Origin: Malus domestica
Taxonomy: Eukaryota; Streptophyta; Magnoliopsida; Rosales; Rosaceae
DNA: 64,000 bases
Assembly: GCF_042453785.1 (NCBI RefSeq)
Contig: NC_091672.1
Location: 14,836,501-14,900,500 of the forward strand
Direction of reading: 5' to 3'
This document shows, in pieces, positions 45,401 through 55,934 of the stretch (the first letter of the stretch is position 1; each line of letters starts with the position of its first letter). Both the position numbers and the translations under genes were made by a program. Under the pieces are notes generated by a model. It was not told the DNA's origin. It saw nothing but the letters and a program-made list of their open reading frames with translations, and did not search any database.

Positions 45401-47194
45401 CAGATATCATGATACTCTTGCAATATTTTCTTCCAAAAGTCTGATATTTTACGTTTGTTTGTTTTCTGCTACTTATGTGGGTAGGTTATTCTCTCCAACA
45501 GAAAGGCTAAACCCTTGTTTGAGTTAGTTTGGAAAAAAAATAAAAATAATTCATAATAAATAAATTTGACAACTCATAAACTTTGCCCGAGAGGAAAAGC
45601 AAAAATAATCAGGTTCCATTGTGATGCAACATAAGATTTTCTTTAAGATAAAGAGCGATGTGTTTTATCTTCTTTATGTTCAACTACATGTTATTTTGCA
45701 CCCAAAAGTTTCCATAGGGAACTTACATTACATACTTTTGTATAATATTGCTTTGGAAACAAGTACAACTTTGTTGAGCTTTATACAGTTGTGCTATGCA
45801 ACGTTTTATCATGTTGGTTCTGCAATGTGCTTTCTTAGCAAACGAAGGTAAAAATTGAATTCATTACCAGTTTTCTCAAAGTAACTATTCTGGAAACAAG
45901 AAATAAATTTTTATATATCAAAACCATTACCATTGTATTGAAAACCAAATATTTTGGTTTATCTTGTTTAACAAAGGAATCCATCTTGGTCTCATCGAAG
46001 TTATCTTTAACCAGGGTAATTAAACATATATGCATTTTATCTGCTTTATCATAAGATAGTGACTAGTATAAGAAAATGAATAATGGTTCCGGATGGTACC
46101 TGCAGATGTCAGTGACTGGCACGTAATTAACATTTCAAACATGTTCATCTTTTCCGGTTGAATGTGTATCTTTGACATTTTTCTTCCAATAGGTTACTCG
46201 TTCCATAGGTGATGATGATCTAAAGCCTGCTGTAACTGCGGAACCTGAGATAACTGAAACTATTCTCTCCCCAGAGGATGAGTATTTGGTAAGGACTTGT
46301 CACACCTTATGCATACATAAAAAGGTGCAATTTATCCTACTTAGGGCTTGTTTGGGAGTGCTTCTATAGAAGTGGTTTTACTCAGTAGTGATTTTGGTAC
46401 TTAATTTTCTTTGAAACCCTGAGTGATTTCGGTGTTTTTCAAAAATCATTTCTAGAGATGCTTCTCCATAAACCCTATTCTTATTTAAAGCATGTTTAAA
46501 CATTTTTGCTTTCCCATAAAACTCCCAGATGGGGCCTTACTCAACTTTGAACCGATTATGACAAGTTACTTTTTCTATTACCTGTTGGCCACTTACCAAA
46601 TAGAATACCTCTTAAGAAGAATCAGTTGATTAGAACTTATCAATAATTTCCGTCAAAGTTCTTAACAAAATAATTCTTTCCGTCAAAATTCATAACAAAA
46701 TAACTCAGTAAGTTGCCTCTGCCACTCTCTGAGACTTCGCATGTTTCACGCGTCAGACTTGTATATTATTGTCTTCTCCCTTTCTCATGGATTCAGGGGT
46801 GTCTTTTTTCATAAGATTTTATTTGTTTTGTTTGCTGAAGGATATATATCAACTTTCAATATGGAGATGATACTGTTTGATAGGCAACGGAACCTACATA
46901 CCGAGTTTGCTCTATCTAGAAGCAAACAATATGTGCTTAAACTGTTTAATCTCAATCATTGTTACTTTTCTTTTGAAAAAAAAACCTAATTTTTGTCAGG
47001 TAATGGCAAGTGATGGACTGTGGGATGTTGTGAGCAATGCGGAGGTTGTAAGCATAATCAGGGACACGGTGAAAGAGCCTGGAATGTGCTCCAAGAGATT
47101 GGCGACTGAAGCCGCTGAACGTGGGAGCAAAGACAACATCACAGTCATTGTCGTCTTCCTCCGTCCTGTCTCCACAGCTGAGAGAATTTTCTAG
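39421..47194 (+). CDS. Protein kinase/PP2C phosphatase fusion (PP2C31-like)
   Basis: A two-enzyme protein: N-terminal Ser/Thr kinase and C-terminal metal-dependent PP2C phosphatase, resembling Arabidopsis At2g40860. Twelve exons splice in phase at GT-AG: 39421-39535, 39644-39761, 39940-40106, 40621-40688, 40801-41024, 42790-42841, 44186-44732, 44835-44904, 44981-45200, 45285-45389, 46193-46288, 47000-47194; 658 residues. Kinase: glycine loop near GAESVVYE (39-46), Lys57, HRDVKPAN (147-154), DFG 167-169, APE 208-210, all intact. PP2C: RRETMED (400-406), FDGHRG (426-431), [26 protein letters not shown] (599-603) and Asp639-Asn640, so the metal ligands are present. No signal peptide or membrane span; soluble. 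A further in-frame Met at 39337 is less likely as start. Introns 5 and 6 (1.8 and 1.3 kb) are long and hold repeats. Substrates are unknown. Confidence 0.93.
41560..41700 (-). pseudogene. Copia RNase H tail remnant in intron 5
   Basis: On the minus strand an [10 protein letters not shown] segment resembles the C-terminal LADIxTKxL motif of copia polyproteins, with an upstream in-frame stop. Surrounding sequence (41100-42310) is otherwise unremarkable intron. Weak, based on one motif. Confidence 0.35.
42314..42672 (-). mobile_element. Solo LTR in intron 5
   Basis: 359 bases; the ends TGATGTAGAACA and TGTTCTGCATCA form the TG..CA boundary and are themselves inverted. Flanks ATTGC (42309-42313) and ATTAC (42673-42677) are a 5-bp duplication with one mismatch. 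A TATAAATATGTGC box on the minus strand suggests minus orientation. It lies about 120 bases before exon 6. Confidence 0.68.
42842..44185 (+). other. Intron 6 of the kinase/PP2C gene, with an open stretch
   Basis: Between exons 6 and 7. An open 89-codon frame (43216-43485) occurs, but it has no recognised domain, and the flanking exons join in phase without it. Treated as intron. Confidence 0.6.
46344..46536. mobile_element. PIF/Harbinger (Tourist-like) MITE in intron 11
   Basis: 193 bases; GGGCTTGTTTGGGAG at the left and CTCCCAGATGGGGCC at the right are imperfect inverted ends, and TTA flanks both sides (46341-46343, 46537-46539), the usual 3-bp duplication. Confidence 0.65.
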
Positions 47195-47469
47195 GTTGGT
47201 TTGCTAGTTTTTTCGACTTATGAATGCAAATGTGGGAAGAAATTTACCCCGGAAAATAAAAAAAGGGTGAATTATGTACCTAATTTGAAATATTGGTAGG
47301 TGTACGATACCAAGACCAACATTGTATTTTCTATAGGATATTCTTTGAATAAAATCATCTCCCGGATAAGCTTCGCGGGTCGGTGGTCTTTGTAATAGAA
47401 GAGATATTTGTAGGTACACATGCGCTTGTTTGGAGAGATCAACGAAGCAGCCTTGGGCTTTATTATTTG
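47195..47469 (+). other. 3' region of the kinase/PP2C gene
   Basis: Follows the TAG at 47192-47194. A GAATAAAATC element at 47347 could be a polyadenylation signal. Nothing else seen. Confidence 0.4.
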
Positions 47470-47474
47470 AAAGG

Positions 47475-47839
47475 ATTGTGGAGATCCAGTTTATGGGGGA
47501 GCCAGAGATACAGGTTATATTAATGTTCTAGTGGCTGAAGGGCAAGCTCTCCTTGATGTTTTCAAGTTTGCTGCTACTAGACACATTCGGAGACTTGAAA
47601 TTGAAGGGGATTCTAAGATTCTCGTTGACGCTATCAATCTTAGGTCTGCAGCACCTTGGCTAATCAACACTTTAATCATGGAAATTCAGCGTGCGGCTTG
47701 TTATTTTGATCATATTTCTTTCCAACATGTTCTTCGTGAAGATAACTTTGTGATGGATGCTCTTGGTTTATTGGGTCATAATTTGGATGGAGTCCAAGTT
47801 TGGTTTAACACCCTCCCTCCTGATGCAGCCTGGGTATAA
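47475..47839 (+). pseudogene. RNase H-like fragment of a LINE or retrogene
   Basis: An open stretch without its own ATG start (about 100-120 codons) reading VAEGQALLDVFKFAA, LEIEGDSKILVDAI and HVLREDNFVMDAL. These match the RVT_3-type RNase H found at the end of many plant non-LTR reverse transcriptases and as free-standing genes: the AE, the GDS Asp and the final Asp are recognisable. The first RNase H strand is missing. It ends in a stop just before the hAT element at 47866, which lies only 26 bases away. It is probably a dead fragment. Confidence 0.6.
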
Positions 47840-47865
47840 TCTTGTGACTATCTTCTTGTTGAATA

Positions 47866-49060
47866 TAGGTTTGGCAATTTCTGACACGACCTGTTAACTA
47901 GTAACAAAACGACATGAAATTAACAAGTTTTCAGGTCAACACAATAACGAATCGGGTCGTTATCAGGTAACCCAGTAAGCACCTGTTAAGATAACGGGTT
48001 GGTCTAGATATACAAGTGGGTAATTCGTTACACGATAAGAAAAATATTAATTTGATAATTTTATACCATTAAAAAATACTGAAATTAACAATAGTCGGAT
48101 TTAATCTTGAGCCAAACTAAAAGTTAAAATATAAATATATATATATATATATATTAAATTAAATTTAGAAAATTGGTGGCTGTTAGATCGGCTAAGATTT
48201 CATCTCAGCCGTCTAATGTTTTTCCCAGCCTTAAATCAGACTCTCTGTCGATCTCGAATGCTCGAATCGAAACAGCCACTCTCTCTCGAGTTGAACTCTC
48301 GATTCACAGTCTCGAACCTCAACTTTTGTCAGCCACGAGTCCACGATCACCCTCTCCAGTCTCCCTCCACCACACCACTGTTACCACATACGATCTAGTA
48401 AATCACCACCAATCGGTCTACTACTTTTGTCTCTGATTCTCTCTCTTTGGATCGAGCGAATCTTGAGCCCTAATCAAGATAATTGTTGATTCTTTCGAAT
48501 TACTTTCAAACTATAGGGTTTTGCTTCGAATTAGTTTTTCCCATGATATGTTGAAGACAATAGATCAAGCCAAAGTTCCAATACCATTTCTCCATGATGA
48601 TCGATGAAAATTGAAAGATTTTATAAAAAGAACAAGATGCAAGCTTTGAGTTTCATTGACAAGGTTTTAACTTTTGAGAAAGACTTCCCAATCTTAAAAA
48701 AGAAAAACTCCTTCATTTTGCATATCCTTACACATTTGATGTTTTGTAGTAGTGTATTGATGCTTTTCTATTAGGCTCTTATTTTGGAGTATGTAGTACT
48801 TAATGACAAATATGTTTTTATATTTTGAAGTAATATTTATGTGGCAATGCAGTATGTGCAAATTTAGAAAGAAAAAAAAAAAGATATATTTTTCTTAACG
48901 GGTCACGACGGGTTGGGTCATTTTACCTATTGGGTAAATTGACCCAACCTGTTAAAAATCCGTTTAGATAATGGGTGTGACATGATACGACCTGTTAAGA
49001 TAACAAATGTTACACAAAAACGACACGAACACGGCAAACATGACTCGTTTGCCAGGCCTA
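47866..49060. mobile_element. hAT-type element, GGTCGTGTC-motif family
   Basis: 1195 bases; the ends TAGGTTTGGCAA and TTTGCCAGGCCTA are inverted with mismatches. Flanks GTTGAATA (47858-47865) and GTTGAATG (49061-49068) are an 8-bp duplication with one mismatch. Subterminal ACGACCTGTTAA and GGTCGTTATC-like motifs recur on both sides. Internal frames (48173-48436) are not recognised. A (TA)n tract lies near 48132-48153. The family also begins at the window end (63962). Confidence 0.8.
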
Positions 49061-49109
49061 GTTGAATGTCCTAGGGGTTTTCATGGTAATTTTTCTTTTG
49101 CTATATATA

Positions 49110-49110
49110 A

Positions 49111-49144
<34 letters not shown>
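49110..49144. repeat. (AAT)n microsatellite
   Basis: About eleven AAT units. Confidence 0.95.
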
Positions 49145-49148
<4 letters not shown>

Positions 49149-49214
49149 GAGTATTAATTAAGAAAATTGAGAAAAATATGTCAAGAAAGAGAAAGAAAGC
49201 CTAAGAAAAACTAA

Positions 49215-49784
49215 AAGCTTGTTTGGTATCCTATTTGAAATTTTTTATTATTTCTCAAAACATTTCTTAAGAACATTTCTTGAAAATAATTTTCTTTAAG
49301 ACTCAAAAACTTGATTGGTTTGCAATTTAAAATTTTTAAATCTTACGACTTAAACTAAATAAAGAGATCTAAAAAGAGGGGGTCGCAGGAGAGAGGAGGA
49401 AAGAAAGTAAGAGATGATTGAAGGAAAGAGAAAGAAGAGAGGAGATCGAACGAGATAGAGAGGAAAGAGTGAGAGAAAGAACCGAGAGAATGAAGAGAGC
49501 GAATTGAAGGAGAGACGAAAAAGGTAAAAAAAAGAGGAGAGAAAGAAGAAAAGAGAGATAGAATTGGAATGAGAGGGGAGAAGGGAGAGGAAAGAAATGA
49601 GTAAGTTAAGTTTAAAAACTCTAAAAACTCACTTTTTATGTTTTTAGAGAATGAACTATATTTTTTAGTTAGTCTTGAGTTCAGTTTTTGAAAATAGTCA
49701 TACTAAACAAGTTTTTAAGGCCTAAAACTTGAAAATTATTTTTGAGTTTAAAAAGTTGGATTCAAGTAGAGTACCAAACAAGCC
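49215..49784. mobile_element. Tourist-like MITE with GCTTGTTTGGTA ends
   Basis: The left AAGCTTGTTTGGTA and right TACCAAACAAGCC are inverted; TAA occurs at both edges (49212-49214, 49785-49787). The middle is a purine-rich GAGA/GAAAG tract (about 49370-49610). The following 49785-50250 shows nothing recognisable. Confidence 0.6.
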
Positions 49785-50257
49785 TAAATTTTTAAGTAAC
49801 TTTCTAACATGCTCTTCCATCTCGCTAGGCTCTTGCCTAGGCCGCCTCGCCCACTTAGCTCGCACAGGTGCCCGCTCAAGCATCTACTTATAAACTATTC
49901 AATTTTTAGATGATTAATGGATTGATTAGGAAGTGGCCATGACCTCCCTAATGAGCTCCTAGCTAAAATTTAGAGAGATTTGAACATATCCATCTCCAAT
50001 CAAACTCCCTATCCACCTTCTAAGATAGGAATTCTGTCAGATATTCAGAGAGACTGGACACTAACCCACTCCTAATCACAATGATATTGTCCCAACTTAA
50101 CCACCTATTATTAGGTGTTATAGTTTTATCACAAAAAAGTCCTGGTGTTATTAAGGTGGAACCATACACTTATGAAATGTATTTTATTTTCTTAATTCTC
50201 CGATGTGGGATTTATTTCAACATATTCTACTAGGAGCTCTTAAATTTAAGAACTAAA

Positions 50258-50650
50258 GGGGATGTATTTAATTGGGATTTTGAAGGATTTTAATTCTTTT
50301 AATGAATATAGGAATATTCAATTAGGATTTTAGGTAATTATCTGAAATTCAAGGTGTATCCAATTATAATTTTAAGATAATTTATTAAAATCCTTAGAAA
50401 TTTGGGTGTATTCAAATAGGATTTTAAAAAAGTTTACAACATTCCAGGTGTATTCAATTAAAATTTGATTTTAAAGAATTTGAGAAAGTTGAGGAATTAG
50501 AGGGAATTTGAGAGATTTCGTAGTGTATTTTAAGCATCCACAAATCTGACCTCTCTCCATGAGATTTTGAGGGAGTTGAATCAAAATTTTATATCAATTA
50601 AACTCCATAAAAATCCATTAAAATCTCTCAAATTCTCAATTGAATACACT
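50258..50650. mobile_element. MITE-like element with GTGTATTCAATT motifs
   Basis: Left GGGGATGTATTTAATTGGG and right CTCAATTGAATACACT are imperfectly inverted, and GTGTATTCAATTAGGATTTT-like motifs recur within. Edges are approximate. The AT-rich 50651-51403 has no gene. Confidence 0.45.
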
Positions 50651-51412
50651 AGTATGAAAGGAGCTCATAGCATTAATTACTACTATTTTAATAATATTTC
50701 AAATAAAAAATTTATTTTTATTTTGTCCTTAATCATTATGACTCTTTGAACTAGAGAGTATGATTGGAGTAGAAATTTTTTTAAGACTCTTAAAGTAACT
50801 TTCAAGTCTTTTTTAACTAAAAAGTTAAAAAAAAAAAACATATGTATTTCTTTTGTAAAAAAACATCCATACCTACGAGGTTAGTCAAATTTTTCCTCCA
50901 ACAGTAAGAGACGTATAAATCCCACCCCAACTTTATAATTTTTCAAACTTTTGTATTTCTTAAAAAAAAATTAGCTAACAATTTTGGATTTAGTCTTTGT
51001 ATAATTTATCTTGTTTTATTTTTACAAACATTTTGATGTAAAAAAAAATTGGTAGTGAAATATGAGAAATTGAATTTTTTATGTGTTAGTGAACAAATGA
51101 ATGAGTATTTATAAAGTGTTGGATGAGTTTTGGTATTGGATATGATTTGAATGAATTAATAACATTAATTTGAAAACAAAATGTGACTTACTACTACTAT
51201 ACAGTGGTATTTTTCTTTATTTGTAAATTAAAAATGTTAAATACAATTCTCGTCAAATATGAAATAGTAAACAAGCATATGGCAACAGTTAGCTCACTTG
51301 AGTCGAGTGTCGACCTACGTTGTTTGTGGCTTCTACAGAAAACACGACACATAGACTCGTACTCTCCCCTTTCCTTCCCCAATTTCTCTCCTTAATTTCC
51401 CCTAAAATTCAC

Positions 51413-52477
51413 AGGTAAATTACATAGTAGCCCCTCAAGTTTGAGATCTATTACAACCCCATACAACAACTTTAAAACATTTCACTTTCATACATCCAGT
51501 ACCATTTTATTTCAAAATAACACCTCCATTAGATTTTTTTATCCATTAGTCTGTTAAATGCTAACGTGGCTGCCACATTTGTGCTGATGTGGCTGCCACG
51601 TGGCCAAAAAAAAAAAATTTAAACCTAAATCTTCTAAATATTAAAATAAAAAAAACTGAAACCTTCTCTCATCCTCCTCTCTTCTCCCCACAACCCCCAA
51701 ACCCATATCCCCCATCTTCGCCTCATTCGACTCTTCTCCCCCATCTTCATCTTCTTCCCCCAACCCCCTACTTGTTGCAACCCAGAAAAAAAAAGAAAAA
51801 AAACCCAGATCCCGTCTCGCCATCACTAGGTTCGTGGAATGGGGGGTGTGTAGAGGAGAGTGGGGGGTGTGTAGAGAACGAAAGAGGGTGGGTGCGGATG
51901 GAGGGAGGGTCGCGAGTGGGGGTGGGGGGGGGTGTTCTGGGTTTCTGGTTTTGGGGTAGGGGACGCGGGTGGGGTGAGAAGATGTAGATGGGGGATATGG
52001 GTTTGGGGGTTGCGGGGAGAAGAGAGGATTTTGGGAGTTGCAGAAGGGTGGGGAGGGGGGGGGGGAGGGGGTTATCATTTCTGGGTTGTAGGGAAGAAGA
52101 TGAAGATGAGGGATATGGGTTCGGGGGTTGCGGGGAGAAGAGAGGATTTTGGGAGTTGCAGAAGGGTGGGGGTGGGGAAAGGAAGGGATCTGAGTTTCGG
52201 GATTTTCTAGTTTTTTTTTTTTTTTTTTAATTTTAATATTTAGAAGATTTAGGTTTTTTTTTTTAAATTAATAAATGATTTTTTTTCCACGTAGCAGCCA
52301 CATCAACACAAAAATATGGTAGCCACATCAACATTAACAGACTAATGGATGAAAAATCCAACGGATGTGTTATTTTGAAATAAAATGGTACTGGATGTAT
52401 GAAAGTGAAATGTTTTAAAGTTGTTGTATGAGATTGTAATAGACCTCAAACATGAGGGGCTACTATGTAATTTACCC
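51413..52477. mobile_element. Mutator-like element with long inverted ends
   Basis: Terminal inverted repeats of about 190 bases (51413-51605 and 52285-52477), from AGGTAAATTACATAGTAGCC to its complement, and an exact 9-bp duplication AAAATTCAC (51404-51412, 52478-52486), as for MULEs. The interior has C-rich and G-rich halves that are partly complementary, and a tandem duplication of about 125 bases (about 51985-52175). No transposase. It ends 93 bases before the ATG of the membrane protein gene. Confidence 0.9.
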
Positions 52478-52570
52478 AAAATTCACCTCACCTGAAATCT
52501 AATCAATCTGAATTCTGAAACCCTCAAATTTGTTTCTCTACTCCGCCGCCCCATTCAATTCCAATCCGCC

Positions 52571-53507
52571 ATGGAAACCCAATCTGCAGCAGCGATCCTG
52601 CTGAAATCATTCCGCCTAATCAATTCCCCCGCCGCCCACTGCCACTTCTTAGACCTCTCCGTCGTCTTCCTCCTCCCCCTCTCTTTCTTCCTTTCCTCCA
52701 TTCTCTTCCCATCCCTTCTCGACCGATTCCCCAACTTCCAAATTTCCACCTCCGAAGCTCAACAAAACCAACCCCCACAATCACCGCCAAAACCCTTTTT
52801 TCCTTTCTCAACTTTGCCCTCTTCGTCCTTCTCTCCTCTCTCTGCGCCGTCGGATCAATCACCCACAGCGCCTTCCATGGATTCCATTGCCGCCCGCTGA
52901 ACTTCCTATCCGCCGTCCGATCTGGTATCTCTTCCTTGTACCCTCTGTTGGGTACCCTTTTAGCTTCCCTGTTCGTTGTTCTATTGGTTTTGAAAACTTT
53001 TGCACTGTTCTTGTTCATGGCGGTTGGAGGGCTGACCTGCTGGGGTTTCCGGTGGACTACTTGTCACCATTCTTTACCGGTTTTGTGGCGGTGGTTGTGG
53101 CTGCTTTGTTGATGGTTTTGCTTTATCTTCAAGTGCTCTGGACTCTGGCTCCTGTGGTGGTTGTGCTGGAATCCACTGGGGGTTTCAATTCCTTGATTCG
53201 AAGCGCGAGGCCGGTCAAGGGAGCGGGGACGACCGCGGTATCTTTGATGCTGGTTTTTGGATGTCTGTCTGGGTTTTTACGGGTGTGTAGCTGGGTTTTG
53301 GAAATGGGGATTAATGAGGCTACTAGGTGGAAGAATTGGGGACTTGCAGTGCTATTAGGAGTGACTACTGTTTTCCTAATGTTACTTATCCTCCACAATG
53401 CTGCGACAAATATAGCGTTGTACCTGCATTGTAAGGCTGCACATGGTGAAGAGTTTGCTGATAGCTGTGATCATTTTCCCTTGCTCGTGGATGATGGAAA
53501 TTGCTGA
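52571..53507 (+). pseudogene. Plant multipass membrane protein, frame broken twice
   Basis: The family is probably the plant transmembrane protein group typified by Arabidopsis At1g31130 and At4g19950 (unknown function); that identification is from overall appearance. Frame 1 starts at ATG 52571 (METQSAAAILLKS.., then a hydrophobic DLSVVFLLPLSFFLSSILF span). It must shift by one base near 52795-52800 at a CCAAAACCC run to continue as LNFALFVLLSSLCAVGSITH, HSAFHGFHCRPLNFLSAVRS. A second shift near 53030-53045 is needed to reach DYLSPFFTGFVAVVVAALLM, LESTGGFNSLIRSARPVKG and three more spans, stop at 53505-53507. About 310 codons in all, with around six hydrophobic spans. No introns. Either a recent pseudogene or two single-base assembly errors. 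A Mutator-like element sits in the promoter region. Confidence 0.62.
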
Positions 53508-54330
53508 TGCTGTTTCTGTAAGGCTTACTTGAACCAAATGCTTATGCTACTTGTGTATGTTATTGTAGTTGTATTTGTTTAGTTGCAAGTCAAGCAGCTT
53601 CAGTAATCTAGTAGAATTAGTAAAACTCTTTACCGAATTGCTCATGTTGTTTCCGTAAGGCCAAATTGCTACTTGTATGTTAATAGTATGTCATACATGT
53701 TTAGTTACAAGTAAAACAGCTCTGGTAATCGAGTTCCAGTATCTGTTTAACCGTTAGATTGTCTCTTTCCTGTTTCCTCTTTCTTTTCTCTGACTTGTTC
53801 TCGTGGCCAAACAAGTTTAGTTTTCCTTCCAGTATACCTGTAACCATCGACTCCCATCCAAGTTCTAATAGAAAAGGAATATAATAATACTAAATAACCT
53901 AATAAGTAATAAGCTTCATGATTCATGAACGAGCAAAAGAGACTAGGCACTGCAAGCACTGATGGATCAATGCACTTACAAGGGTAGATCAAATCTCCAC
54001 CCTTGATCCGTCCACGTTGAGACCCCAACTTGATAAAGTCAGCCTCATAAGAGCGTCTCCAGTGGAGGTACCAACGTAACATCGTCTATTATGGTGTTAG
54101 GACCAGCCAGATGAAATGCAGGATTGTTTTGCTAGAGAAACGAATTCATATACATTCAAACCAAATTATATTATTATAGATTTCCATTGGATAAAGATAA
54201 AACTGCATGACCCTAAGAAGGGAACACATACAGTACAGAGTACATATTATTTGGCTCCACACACCTCAACTGTGGTCAACGTACATTGTGCATTCGAGTG
54301 ACTAGGTCTTTATTGTGACTTTTGAGATCT
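53508..54330. other. Intergenic, between convergent genes
   Basis: Holds the 3' sequences of the membrane protein gene (plus) and the hydrolase (minus). Two similar GCTTCAGTAATC/GCTCTGGTAATC blocks near 53600 and 53710 suggest a short local duplication. A minus frame of 111 codons at 53747-54082 is not recognised and taken as chance. Confidence 0.4.
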
Positions 54331-55132
54331 TCATGCGTAGGTTGCCTCCACAGCCTCGACTTGTCTCTCAGTTGTTTTTATGTCAACTGCAGTGCTTGTT
54401 TTCTTGTTTTGGATCTTACTTTCTGTAATCACTGAATCTGTTCTGTTATGTTTTTCTTTGGCATCTCCATTCTCAGTATTATTGCATTCACTGATTGTTT
54501 TAGTCCAACCACATAGTTGCTCAGTTGCTGCATCATCTGTTTACAAACACCAAAAAATAGTTAAGGCCATGTTGGTATAGAATCTGTAGATACATGTGCA
54601 TGTGAAAGTGCGTTGTGCATATATATGCACCGAAAACTAGTTGAGACGAACCTAGCCTTGGGACAGTATGGCCGTATGGGTGCCTTATGATGAGTGGGTT
54701 ATCAAATGCAGTGGCAAAATCCTCCGAAGGTCGTCTTAACCAGTCTTTAGCTCCTATGAAGTGAACAGATTTGGCCTTGATAGGGTCTTTGTAGGCAATG
54801 TCACATATGCTGGGATCTCTGAACATTGCTCCTGATATTGATATACAAAACTTGAAAGGTGGATGATCCTTCAAAACCTTACCCTGCATCCCCCAAATTT
54901 GTACTTCAACTTCAATATGATATATTTGTATGTCTACATGTACAATCTTTCTATGTTAAGGGTGCCCTTAACTTTCTTAACCATGTTTCGTTAGATAAAG
55001 TTGAAATGAAAATGCATACTGTTGAACGGCTAAACGATACATATACCTGAGCTTGGTAGCCCAACAGGAGTCCTGATAGCGTCGCACCCTGCATAGAGAT
55101 TTTGAGAATGTGGATTGAGCCCTGTGGAAGCA

Positions 55133-55177
<45 letters not shown>

Positions 55178-55934
55178 TTGTGTGCGTGCGTGTGTGTGTG
55201 TGTGTGTGTGTGTGGGTGTACCTGAGAAAACCCAAGCAGACCATCAAAAGGGCCCTTAGTTGTTATGTAGTCGCATACATAAGTGATGCATTCTTCCAAG
55301 TTTGTGTACTCTGTGAAGTCCTGATGAACAACACCACAACAATTCAATTCATTTTCTGTGGATATCCTTGGGAAGCAGTAATGATGGTTGATGCGGTGCG
55401 GTGGTGACACTCATCACCATCATCCTCAAGCCTCAAGCTTGAGGTTTGAGGTGGTTAGCAAAAATGCACTCTATCAGTAAAAGTGTGTAATATTTACCTT
55501 GTCAAATTGAAACCACTCGTAATAAGGTGGTGGGTAGATGCCTTCAATGTCAGATTTTCCAGCAGCAGGAAATATACCATCGGGAAAATCCTGTAACCAT
55601 AAAATAACCACCATGATTTTATATTTTTAATATTTCATGATCTCTTAAATATGTTTCGATTTTCTACGATCCAACCGTGCCCAAAAAAAAAAACAAAAAC
55701 CAATTTTTTTTCAAATTTAGAGACTCCGTCTGTGTTGGCAACAGGACCAACTAACTGCTGTAATATTTCTCTTTTCAATGTGAAAAAAAAAACGTACGTA
55801 GGTGCATAGATACATACCATGTCAAATTGAGAGGCGATGGAAGGCCATTTGGTGGTAATTTGGTTTTTGAGAAACCTGCCGCTGGTTCTAAATCCATGGA
55901 GGCAAAGTATCTTCATCTTCTTCTGGCTTCCCAT
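54331..55934 (-). CDS. FSH-type serine hydrolase (alpha/beta fold)
   Basis: A predicted small serine esterase of the FSH1 family, like Arabidopsis At4g24380. Six exons on the minus strand join in phase at GT-AG: 55934-55818, 55590-55498, 55320-55222, 55088-55047, 54883-54652, 54536-54331; 262 residues. The start MGSQKKMKILCLHGF is the first Met, and CLHGFRTSG (11-19) is the family's opening strand. The nucleophile is Ser102 in GFSQG, the acid Asp164 in AKDWL, and His189 in YGHTVPRL: all three present. No signal peptide or membrane span, so cytosolic is likely. After VPRLDD (195) the last 65 residues are hydrophilic (many Lys, Glu, Thr) and unlike the short helix that normally ends these proteins. 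The substrate is unknown. Intron 3 has a TA/TG microsatellite. Confidence 0.88.
55136..55214. repeat. (TA)n(TG)n microsatellite in hydrolase intron 3
   Basis: About 15 TA units followed by a TG run interrupted by TT and GC; ends 8 bases before the exon boundary at 55222. Confidence 0.92.

Noticed and set aside
53747..54082. 111-codon minus frame between genes
   Set aside because: No recognisable motif, and it lies in the shared 3' region of two convergent genes.
55102..55410. Frames through the TA/TG microsatellite
   Set aside because: They translate the intron and the repeat of the minus-strand hydrolase; the exon fits the hydrolase frame.
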